Below the pieces are notes generated by a model. The model saw only the letters and a program-made list of their open reading frames with translations, was not told the DNA's origin and did not search any database. Of a stretch of DNA of 5,092 nucleotides, positions 1 to 5,092 are shown in pieces (the stretch's first letter is position 1; each line of letters starts with the position of its first letter). The stretch comes from Prevotellaceae bacterium (GTDB lineage: Bacteria; Bacteroidota; Bacteroidia; Bacteroidales; UBA932). Location of the stretch: NCBI GenBank assembly GCA_031285695.1, contig JAITVR010000222.1, positions 1-5,092 on the forward strand, given 5' to 3'. The position numbers were made by a program, and so were the translations under genes.

Positions 1-5
1 TTTTT

Positions 6-1130
6 TTAGTTGAGTTGATTTCCAAAGCACAGCAGCGTTCCTTTTGCAGTTAGTACGAAAATTTTTTCGTTGACAACGGCGGGTGAACCTACTATTTGTT
101 CGCCGGTATCGTACTGCCACGTTTGTTTTCCTGTAGCTAAGTCGAATATGGAAATTTGTCCGCTTTTGGAGCAAACAATAATTTTGTTGCGGCAAATTAG
201 CGGAGAACTTTCGCCTGTAGCGCCCACCAGCAGCGCGCTCCACACCTCCTTGCCCGATGCGCGGTTAAAGGTTCGCAAGTATCCATCGCCGCTTATGTAG
301 CACACCATTTTGTCGGAAACGGCAGGCATGGCGGTGGCTTGACCATCGTCTTCAGCTGCCTCGTGAATAATTTTTTCAAGCAGCATTTTGCTTTCGCTCA
401 AGCTGAATTCGTACAAATTTCCGGAGTAATCGCACACGTAGGCCGTACTGCCGCGTATGGCTGCCGAGGCGGGAATGTAGGCTTTCAGCTCAGCCGAATC
501 AACGGCAATATTGCTGTCAATATCCACCATGCGCAGCCAGGCATCGCAGCCGCCGTACAGGGCAAAATTTTTCCAACATGCCACCGAACCGTTGATGTAG
601 TAGCCCGATTCAAATTGCGCCAAACCCATTCCCGATGCGGATTCAACGCTATACACAAAGTTGTCGTAGCTACCAAAAACGAGCTTGCCGTTTATGAGGC
701 TCGGCGCACCCGAAATTTGTCCGCCGGAGGCAAAAGTCCACAGCGTATCGCACTTTTCAATAGACAGCGCACACATTTTTCCGTCGTTGCGGCCGGTGTA
801 AATTACGCCGTTTTCGATGAGCGGATTGGAGTCCATTGCCGCGCCGTAGCGGTAAATAAAGCAGGAGTCGCCGGCTGCATTTACGCCGCGCACATTTCCT
901 TTTTTATCGCCCCAAAAAACAACGCCGCTGTCCACCACCGGCGAGGCCACAGTGCGCGTGTAGCTCTTGTAGCTCCACAGCAGCTGCGGGTTTTCGGGCA
1001 GCGCATTTTCGGTGTAACCGCTCATGGAGGCATCGGCGCGAAAGTGGCGCCACGAGCCGCCTTCGGTGCTGCTTTTTTCGGTGCAGGAAAAAAGAAAAGC
1101 GGCGGAGATTATGTAAAAAATGTTTCTCAT
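6..1130 (-). CDS. PQQ-like beta-propeller lipoprotein
   Basis: This 374-residue protein is predicted to be a surface or periplasmic lipoprotein that folds as a beta-propeller. The start is placed at the ATG at 1130 because it is followed at once by a short signal peptide: Arg-Asn, a hydrophobic stretch, then a loose lipobox LFSC with Cys16 as the lipid attachment site. Codons further upstream in the same frame only translate a palindromic repeat. After the signal comes a WRHFRADASMSGY segment, typical of the N-terminus of PQQ-like propellers. About eight related blades of roughly 40 residues follow, each with a strand pattern like SPVVDSGVVFWGDKKGNV and a turn like DLATGKQTWQYDTG. Family members include BamB-like scaffolds and PQQ dehydrogenases, but no PQQ-binding or catalytic residues can be assigned, so a binding or scaffold role is only inference. 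Ten cysteines besides Cys16 are unusual for an exported protein. There is no Shine-Dalgarno sequence. The stop is TAA at 6-8, so the gene is complete. Confidence 0.85.
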   Translation of the reverse strand: MRNIFYIISAAFLFSCTEKSSTEGGSWRHFRADASMSGYTENALPENPQLLWSYKSYTRTVASPVVDSGVVFWGDKKGNVRGVNAAGDSCFIYRYGAAMDSNPLIENGVIYTGRNDGKMCALSIEKCDTLWTFASGGQISGAPSLINGKLVFGSYDNFVYSVESASGMGLAQFESGYYINGSVACWKNFALYGGCDAWLRMVDIDSNIAVDSAELKAYIPASAAIRGSTAYVCDYSGNLYEFSLSESKMLLEKIIHEAAEDDGQATAMPAVSDKMVCYISGDGYLRTFNRASGKEVWSALLVGATGESSPLICRNKIIVCSKSGQISIFDLATGKQTWQYDTGEQIVGSPAVVNEKIFVLTAKGTLLCFGNQLN

Positions 1131-1148
1131 TATGATTAATTTTTGCAA

Positions 1149-1241
1149 GTTGTCATTCTGAGCGAAGCGAAGAATCTCATGTTGTGCCAAAGATGAACGT
1201 AGTGCTAACATGAGATGCTTCGACAGGCTCAGCATGACAAC
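1149..1241. repeat. Palindromic intergenic repeat, family A (copy 1)
   Basis: Two 35-base arms, 1149-1183 and 1207-1241, are inverted copies of each other with 29 of 35 positions matching, separated by a 23-base loop. The left arm begins GTTGTCATTCTGAGCGAAG and the right arm ends GCTCAGCATGACAAC. The element would form a long hairpin in RNA or a cruciform in DNA. It lies just upstream of the lipoprotein start and is related to the copies at 2415-2446 and 2510-2614. Similar sequences are scattered between genes in many Bacteroidota and resemble REP or MITE-type elements. No transposase is present here. Confidence 0.8.
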
Positions 1242-1252
1242 AGGGAAGACCA

Positions 1253-1376
1253 CGTCATTGCGAGCGGATTTAGCGAAGCAATCTCAAATCAATGGTGTGA
1301 GATTGGCTTCGCCGAACTCCACTTCGTTACGGTTGCTGCGTCGCTTGTGCCTCGCTCCTCGCTCCTCGCAATGACG
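1253..1376. repeat. Palindromic intergenic repeat, family B (copy 1)
   Basis: The element is bounded by perfect 12-base inverted ends, CGTCATTGCGAG at 1253-1264 and CTCGCAATGACG at 1365-1376. An inner inverted pair lies at 1273-1286 (GCGAAGCAATCTCA) and 1298-1312 (TGAGATTGGCTTCGC, with one extra base). Near the right end a 7-base unit CTCGCTC repeats in tandem between about 1351 and 1369, as expected from replication slippage. The element ends one base from the stop codon of the HoxU-like gene, so its hairpin would form in that gene's 3' untranslated region and could terminate transcription or protect the message (inference). Confidence 0.8.
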
Positions 1377-1377
1377 G

Positions 1378-1971
1378 CTATACTTTTGTTAGCGCACCAC
1401 AGGGGCACAGCTCCACCAGCTTTTCCCAATTTCCCTCGCGCACGGGCGGCGCAACGCGCATGTCGAAGCCGCGACCGGTAAAGGTAAAGCCGTCCTTGCT
1501 GTTATATACGCACAGCCCGCACTTGATGCACTTGGCGGGTTCAAACAGTATGTTTTTTCCTACAGCAATGGGCGAAAAATCGGCGGGCGGTTGTTGACCT
1601 TTGGTGTAGCGCCTAAAGCTGGCCTTGTAGGTAATCATGTGCTTGCGCAGCGTGCAGGCATTCTTGCTGGCGCAGGTGCCGCAGGTGGCGTAGTGGTCGC
1701 TCAGCAGCAGCTCAAGCGAGGCTTTGCGCATGGCAAAAACGGCCTCCGAATTGCTTTCCAAGCGCATGCCCTGCACGGCAACGGTGGTGCACGAGGGCAG
1801 CATTTGCCCCGTATCGGCATTTTTTACCACGCACACCATGCAGCTCGAGCGGTGCTCGGCATCTTTGCTGTAGCACAGCGATGGAATGGCGATTTCGGCA
1901 CGCCGCGCCGCTTCAATTATGGTTTCGCCCTCGCGGCACTCTACCGGCAGCTTATCTATTTCAATGGTCAT
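1378..1971 (-). CDS. HoxU/NuoG-type iron-sulfur subunit of an NAD(P)H diaphorase
   Basis: This 197-residue protein corresponds to the N-terminal cluster-bearing part of NuoG, as found in HoxU or the front end of [FeFe] hydrogenases. It would carry electrons between the FMN subunit and a catalytic partner. Three sites are visible. A plant-type [2Fe-2S] site uses Cys33, Cys44, Cys47 and Cys61 (C-x10-C-x2-C-x13-C). A His-Cys3 [4Fe-4S] site uses His93, Cys97, Cys100 and Cys106 (H-x3-C-x2-C-x5-C). A NuoG N4-like [4Fe-4S] site uses Cys148, Cys151, Cys154 and Cys189, with the typical ELCPCGAL ending. The protein stops right after this last site, so it has no molybdopterin or H-cluster domain and is somewhat shorter than typical HoxU. 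Its ATG at 1971 lies inside the end of the preceding gene (11-base overlap) with no Shine-Dalgarno sequence, which suggests translational coupling. Together with the upstream NuoE-NuoF fusion it would complete a diaphorase module. The partner enzyme is not visible. Confidence 0.88.
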   Translation of the reverse strand: MTIEIDKLPVECREGETIIEAARRAEIAIPSLCYSKDAEHRSSCMVCVVKNADTGQMLPSCTTVAVQGMRLESNSEAVFAMRKASLELLLSDHYATCGTCASKNACTLRKHMITYKASFRRYTKGQQPPADFSPIAVGKNILFEPAKCIKCGLCVYNSKDGFTFTGRGFDMRVAPPVREGNWEKLVELCPCGALTKV

Positions 1972-2338
1972 TGCTTAGTTTTTTTACAGCGGGTTTGCGG
2001 GAGGGTGTTTTGCGCTCCGATTTCTTTTTTAGACCAAGCGATTGCAGCTCGTTGGAGTCTTCGCCAAACTGCGCGCGCACCTGCGTTTTTGCCTGTAGCA
2101 TTGCTGCGTGAAAGGCGTGAGCAGCAGCTACGGCGTTGTCGCGAGCAGCTTTCAGCTCGCCCTGCTTTTGCACCTCAATACGTTGCGCCAGCTTCAAGGC
2201 ATCGTAGCTTGAGGTAATAACATCAATGGAGTACTGCGCTTGTGCCGGTTGGTACCCGCCAATGGCCAACAGTGCGTTGTAGGCAAACTCATCTTTTTTC
2301 AGCTCTGCTGCCGGAAAGGCTTTTGTTTCGGTTCCCAT
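1961..2338 (-). CDS. Uncharacterised small helical protein, 125 residues
   Basis: I do not recognise a named function. The ATG at 2338 is chosen because the reading frame upstream runs through palindromic repeats, and because an AT-rich leader with a -7-like box precedes this ATG. The protein has no signal peptide or membrane segment and no cysteines. The middle (about residues 40-95) is rich in Ala, Lys, Gln and Glu and should be largely helical, possibly a coiled coil. A segment near residue 100, QFGEDSNELQSLGLKKKSER, is followed by a Lys/Arg-rich tail ending KKLSNDH. From memory, small bacterial hypothetical proteins share a similar motif, an FG-x-DS-x-E sequence followed by KKS-x-RK. The basic tail could bind nucleic acid or an acidic partner (inference). 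The gene lies between the two diaphorase genes and overlaps the HoxU-like gene by 11 bases, so the two are probably co-translated. Its stop is TGA. Confidence 0.72.
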   Translation of the reverse strand: MGTETKAFPAAELKKDEFAYNALLAIGGYQPAQAQYSIDVITSSYDALKLAQRIEVQKQGELKAARDNAVAAAHAFHAAMLQAKTQVRAQFGEDSNELQSLGLKKKSERKTPSRKPAVKKLSNDH

Positions 2339-2368
2339 TTTCTTTTGATTTTTAGTTAAAACATAAAA

Positions 2369-2376
2369 CAAAATTA
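2369..2376 (-). promoter_or_regulatory. Candidate Bacteroidota -7 promoter box
   Basis: Read on the minus strand this is TAATTTTG, an exact match to the TAnnTTTG -7 box of the Bacteroidota housekeeping sigma factor. It lies about 30 bases before the ATG at 2338, which would leave a leader of roughly 25 bases. I see no clear TTG-type -33 box at the expected distance, so the call rests on one short match in an AT-rich stretch. If real, it gives the small protein and HoxU-like genes their own promoter, separate from the fusion gene upstream. Confidence 0.4.
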
Positions 2377-2414
2377 TACATTTTAGGTGCTTATTGGCGT
2401 GCTGAACTTTCCCC

Positions 2415-2498
2415 GTTGTTACCCTGAGCTTGTCGAAGGGTCTCAAGCCCGATGTTGAGATTGCCGCGTTGCTCGTACCTCGCTCCTCGCAATGACGG
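2415..2498. repeat. Mosaic palindromic repeat: half of family A joined to half of family B
   Basis: Positions 2415-2446 match one arm of family A, with the core CTGAGCTTGTCGAAG flanked by CCC and GGG that can pair. Positions 2456-2498 match the right half of family B, from TGAGATTG to the end CTCGCAATGACGG, with fewer copies of the CTCGCTC slippage unit than at 1351-1369. Neither half has its own partner arm next to it, so the element looks like a recombinant or a pair of truncated copies. Confidence 0.7.
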
Positions 2499-2509
2499 TG
2501 AGTGCAGCC

Positions 2510-2614
2510 ATTGTCATGCTGAGCCTGTCGAAGCATCTCATGTTTGCACCATGATGATACATTACCACAACTTGAGATTCTTCGTCTCCGCTTCGCTTCG
2601 CTCAGAATGACAAT
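2510..2614. repeat. Palindromic intergenic repeat, family A (copy 2)
   Basis: The left arm at 2510-2540 starts ATTGTCATGCTGAGCCTG and the right arm at 2573-2614 ends GCTCAGAATGACAAT. They are inverted copies around a loop of about 32 bases. The right arm carries about 11 extra bases within its GCTTCG-rich part compared with copy 1. The relation to 1149-1241 is clear: one arm is of the CTGTCGAAG type and the other of the GCGAAGCGAAG type in both copies, but in swapped order. Confidence 0.78.
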
Positions 2615-2632
2615 AGGCAGCATTTGCAGTCT

Positions 2633-2643
2633 GTTGTCATTCT
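2633..2643. repeat. Terminal fragment of a family A repeat
   Basis: GTTGTCATTCT repeats the first 11 bases of the family A left arm at 1149-1159. The match stops there, 7 bases before the AT-rich array begins at 2650. It may be the remnant of an element cut by a rearrangement at the array edge. The match is short, so chance is possible. Confidence 0.4.
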
Positions 2644-2649
2644 AAACAT

Positions 2650-2985
2650 AAATTATGGCACATTTTACAAAAAGCACACTATAATTTCTGCGAAAGATAA
2701 GATATTTTCTTTGAATTATGCTGTAATTCTTGAAAATGATAAAATGATTCTTGTAAATTATGCTTTATTTTGTTGAAATTATATTATTGTTTTATCGAAC
2801 GATGTTATAATCTCTATGAATTATGCTATAATTCTTGAAAATGATAAAATAATTCTTGTAAATTATGCTTCATTTTGTTGAAATTATATTATTGTTTTAT
2901 CGAACGATGTTATAACTTCTATGAATTATGCTATATTTTCTGAAAATTATAAAATGATTTATATGAATTATGCTATAGTTTATCC
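2650..2985. repeat. Array of sixteen contiguous 21-bp AT-rich units
   Basis: From 2650 to 2985 the sequence divides exactly into sixteen 21-base units with no spacers and no insertions or deletions. The thirteen units from 2713 onward all have AA at unit positions 2-3 and AT at positions 6-7; the typical unit starts GAATTATGCTATAATTC. The three units at 2650, 2671 and 2692 are more diverged but keep AA at 2-3. Base composition is only about 20% GC, against roughly half in the flanking genes. The last unit runs over the final codon and stop of the NuoE-NuoF gene at 2980-2982. No protein gene, tRNA or terminator hairpin is evident within it. A 21-base period equals two helical turns, so equivalent positions would face the same side of the DNA. 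I do not recognise the repeat; iterons, phased operator sites, bent DNA or a decayed coding repeat are all possible. Confidence 0.9.
2713..2922. repeat. 105-bp tandem duplication inside the 21-bp array
   Basis: Positions 2713-2817 and 2818-2922 are two direct copies of a 105-base block (five 21-base units). They differ at five positions, with no gaps (95% identity). A third, shorter and more diverged copy of the first three units follows at 2923-2985. The block therefore duplicated recently by comparison with the original spread of the 21-base unit, whose neighbouring copies differ much more. Confidence 0.93.
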
Positions 2986-5092
2986 ATTAACAAGGCTCTT
3001 TTTTGCCACAAATTCTATGGCCTCGTAGCTGCACTCGTCGAGGCAGAGGCCGCAGAGGGTGCACTTGGAGGTGTCGATGCTGTGCTTTTCGTAGGGCACG
3101 TACTCAATGGCCTCCACGGGGCAAGCCTTGGCGCACTTGGTGCAGCCTATGCACTTATCGTTTACCAGCAGGGCGGTCATTTCGCGGCAGGTGCCGGTGG
3201 GGCAGGCGCCGTTGATATGTGCCTCGTACTCCTCGCGGAAATACTTTAGCGTGGTGAGCACGGGGTTGGGGGCACCGCGTCCCAAGCCGCACATGGAGCC
3301 GATTTTTACGGAGTGTGCAAGGGTTTCGAGCGTGTCGAGGTCCTCGGGCTGCCCTTCGCCGCGGCAAATTTTTTCTAAAATATCCAGCATTCGGCGTATG
3401 CCTACTCGGCAAAAGGTGCACTTGCCGCAGGACTGCTCGCAGGTAAAGGTGAGGAAGTAGCGCGCCATGTCCACCATGCAGTCGCGGTCGTCGAGGGTTA
3501 CCATGCCGCCGGAGCCCATCATGGCGCCGAGCTTGGTAAAGTTGTCGAAGCTGACCTTGGTATCGCACAGCGAGGCAGGAATGCAGCCGCCCGAGGGGCC
3601 GCCAATTTGCACGGCCTTAAACTTACGACCGCTGCCTACGCCGCCGCCAATGTCGTACACAATTTCGTTGAGCGTAATGCCCATGGGCACCTCAATGAGG
3701 CCGCCGTTGCGCACTTTTCCCGCCAGGGCAAAAACTTTTGTACCCGAGCTGCCACCGGTACCAACGGCTGCAAAATCCTGCGCGCCGTTGCGAATGATGT
3801 AGGGAATTTGCGACAGCGTTTCGACGTTATTTACTAAGGTGGGGAAACCGAACAGCCCTTTTTGCGCGGGAAATGGTGGTCGCTGCTTGGGAAATCCGCG
3901 CTCGCCTTCGATGGAGGCAATCAGCGCAGTTTCCTCGCCGCACACAAAGGCGCCGGCGCCCTCAAATATTTGTATGTCGAATGAGAAATTGCTGCCGAGA
4001 ATATTTTTGCCGAGCAAATTATTTTCTCTACAAATTTTTAGCGCTTCGCTCACGCGCTTTACGGCAAGCGGGTACTCGGCGCGAATGTAGAAGTAGCCCT
4101 CCGATGCGCCCACGGCGTAGGCACCCACCAGCAGCCCTTCGATAACGCGGAAGGGGTACGATTCGAGCAGCATGCGGTCCATGAAGGCGCCGGGGTCGCC
4201 CTCGTCGCCGTTGCAGATGATGTACTTTTTTTCGCCGGGCTGCGCAGCTACAATTTCCCACTTTTTACCGGTAGGAAAACCGCCGCCGCCGCGCCCGCGA
4301 ATGCCGCTGTCGAGTATGCTTTTTACAACATCGTTGCACTCCATTGCTAAGGCTTGGCGCAAGCCTTCAAAGCCTTGGTTGGCCTTGTATTCGTCAACCG
4401 AAAGCGGGGTCATTTTGCCGTAGCCTTCGGTAGAAATGTGGAGCTGCTTTTCGAGAAAGCTGTTGATTATTTTGGTGCGCTTCTCCTCACTTTTCCACAC
4501 CACGTTGTCCCAAGTAATGTCGGTGTGCCACGAGTCGAGGCTGTTGAGCAGCTTGTTTTTTACGCGCTTCAGCAGGCTGGGCGATTGGAAGTGGTGGTGC
4601 AGAATTTCCTTTATTTCAATGGCTTTTACGTTGGGGTAGCGCACTATTTCGCCCTCGGGCGTAACCACATCAATGAGCGGCACCTTGCTGCACACGCCCA
4701 CGCAGCCCACAGGCTTAATGTTAACCTCGATTCCGAGCTCGCGCGAAGCGGAAATCAGCTCTTCGTAAATATCGGCTGAGCCGCTGGCCATGCAGCACGA
4801 GCCTACGCCAAGGCGAACCTCGCACTGGGTTGTGCTCTCCTTGTGCGCCTCCTTTTTCTGCTCGCTTTCGAGCTGCAAGGTTTCAAAATCTGCCAGCACT
4901 TCGGCTACTTTGCCGGGTGCAACGTGTCCGTAGGTTTTTTCGTCAATTTGCACTACGGGCGCAAGGGTGCAGCAGCCGAGGCAGGCAACTTTTTCTACAG
5001 AGTAGCGCAAATCTTCGGTGGTAACGCTGCCCTGCGGAATGTTGAGTTCGCGCACAAAGGAGTCGTACACGTTGCCGGCGCCTTTGACGTGG
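2980..5092 (-). CDS. nuoF: NuoE-NuoF-ferredoxin fusion, NAD(P)H-oxidising diaphorase subunit (5' end outside window)
   Basis: The reading frame is open to the window edge, so the start is missing; 703 residues are visible, counted here from the codon ending at 5091. It begins HVKGAGN, the sequence that follows the first cluster cysteines in NuoE. Cys37 and Cys41 are the second pair of the NuoE [2Fe-2S] site. A second thioredoxin-like domain (about 90-170) has Cys99/Cys100 and Cys130-x3-Cys134. The NuoF part carries the NADH/FMN glycine-rich loop GIRGRGGGGFPTGKKW (263-278), the FMN segment NGDEGDPGAFMDR (from 294), GAGAFVCGEETAL (from 378) and an SLBB region (about 458-505). The N3 [4Fe-4S] site is Cys555, Cys558, Cys561 and Cys601. 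The C-terminus holds two ferredoxin sites, Cys647/650/653/657 and Cys677/680/683/687. This C-terminal ferredoxin is absent from respiratory NuoF and typical of HydB/HndC subunits of cytoplasmic, sometimes electron-bifurcating, hydrogenases. The role is to exchange electrons between NAD(P)H and Fe-S carriers. The ATG or GTG codons inside the fragment are not credible starts, because the upstream codons are conserved NuoE sequence. Confidence 0.95.
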   Translation of the reverse strand, partial: HVKGAGNVYDSFVRELNIPQGSVTTEDLRYSVEKVACLGCCTLAPVVQIDEKTYGHVAPGKVAEVLADFETLQLESEQKKEAHKESTTQCEVRLGVGSCCMASGSADIYEELISASRELGIEVNIKPVGCVGVCSKVPLIDVVTPEGEIVRYPNVKAIEIKEILHHHFQSPSLLKRVKNKLLNSLDSWHTDITWDNVVWKSEEKRTKIINSFLEKQLHISTEGYGKMTPLSVDEYKANQGFEGLRQALAMECNDVVKSILDSGIRGRGGGGFPTGKKWEIVAAQPGEKKYIICNGDEGDPGAFMDRMLLESYPFRVIEGLLVGAYAVGASEGYFYIRAEYPLAVKRVSEALKICRENNLLGKNILGSNFSFDIQIFEGAGAFVCGEETALIASIEGERGFPKQRPPFPAQKGLFGFPTLVNNVETLSQIPYIIRNGAQDFAAVGTGGSSGTKVFALAGKVRNGGLIEVPMGITLNEIVYDIGGGVGSGRKFKAVQIGGPSGGCIPASLCDTKVSFDNFTKLGAMMGSGGMVTLDDRDCMVDMARYFLTFTCEQSCGKCTFCRVGIRRMLDILEKICRGEGQPEDLDTLETLAHSVKIGSMCGLGRGAPNPVLTTLKYFREEYEAHINGACPTGTCREMTALLVNDKCIGCTKCAKACPVEAIEYVPYEKHSIDTSKCTLCGLCLDECSYEAIEFVAKKSLVNG

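Noticed and set aside
339..1139. Long plus-strand open frame opposite the lipoprotein gene
   Set aside because: It is the mirror of a gene with clear domain repeats; its translation is rich in Ala, Arg and His without any family signature, and it ends in repeat-flanking sequence.
1131..1253. Possible 41-residue N-terminal extension of the propeller lipoprotein
   Set aside because: The extra codons translate the family A palindrome, and the internal ATG at 1130 is followed directly by a signal peptide and lipobox.
2339..2623. Possible 95-residue N-terminal extension of the small helical protein
   Set aside because: The upstream frame runs through family A and B repeats and the AT-rich leader; the composition is unlike the rest of the protein, and a -7-like box lies inside it.
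2650..2985. CRISPR array
   Set aside because: The units are contiguous, with no unique spacers between repeats, and 21 bases is short for a CRISPR repeat; no cas gene is visible.
2650..2985. Plasmid replication origin with iterons
   Set aside because: Unit length and AT-richness would fit, but there is no replication initiator gene, no DnaA box that I can recognise, and the context is chromosomal metabolism; kept only as a possibility.
2755..2985. Recoding of TGA (as Trp or selenocysteine) to keep the array frame open
   Set aside because: TGA serves as the normal stop of the small helical protein at 1961-1963, and both TGA codons in the array stem from a single ancestral block; no selenocysteine insertion structure was seen.
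3155..3568. Minus-strand open frame within the NuoF region, and several plus-strand frames between 3000 and 5024
   Set aside because: All overlap the NuoE-NuoF-ferredoxin gene, whose cofactor motifs are unambiguous; their translations are Arg/Pro/His-rich shadows.

Overview
The window looks like chromosomal DNA of an anaerobic or fermentative member of the Bacteroidota (inference). The supporting signs are start codons without Shine-Dalgarno sequences, a TAnnTTTG-type -7 box, a short-signal lipoprotein, and dispersed imperfect palindromes whose spurious translations read like LSLSKH or HEILRFAQNDN, a type common between genes in that phylum. All four genes I can support lie on the minus strand and read from the right edge to the left.

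Layout, in order of transcription. From 5092 to 2980 is a long flavin and iron-sulfur protein cut by the window edge. It is a NuoE domain fused to a second thioredoxin-like [2Fe-2S] domain, a NuoF (FMN/NADH) domain and a C-terminal two-cluster ferredoxin. A 641-base gap (2339-2979) follows. It holds an AT-rich array of sixteen contiguous 21-bp units (2650-2985), pieces of two families of GC-richer palindromic repeats (2415-2643), and a promoter-like box. Next come a 125-residue uncharacterised charged, helical protein (2338-1961) and a 197-residue protein (1971-1378) carrying the three N-terminal cluster sites of NuoG/HoxU. These two genes overlap by 11 bases. A second gap (1131-1377) is filled almost completely by one copy of each palindrome family. 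The last gene (1130-6) encodes an exported lipoprotein with a PQQ-like beta-propeller.

The NuoE-NuoF fusion and the HoxU-like protein together carry everything needed for a soluble NAD(P)H-oxidising diaphorase module: NAD(H) and FMN sites plus a chain of Fe-S clusters. No hydrogenase, formate dehydrogenase or membrane subunit is visible, so the catalytic partner lies outside the window or is encoded elsewhere. The propeller lipoprotein has no evident functional link to the module.

The most unusual item is the 21-bp array. Its units sit end to end with no spacers, in step with two turns of the DNA helix, and five of them form a 105-bp block duplicated at 95% identity. Some units contain a palindrome resembling an operator. 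I do not recognise the array and assign it no function.
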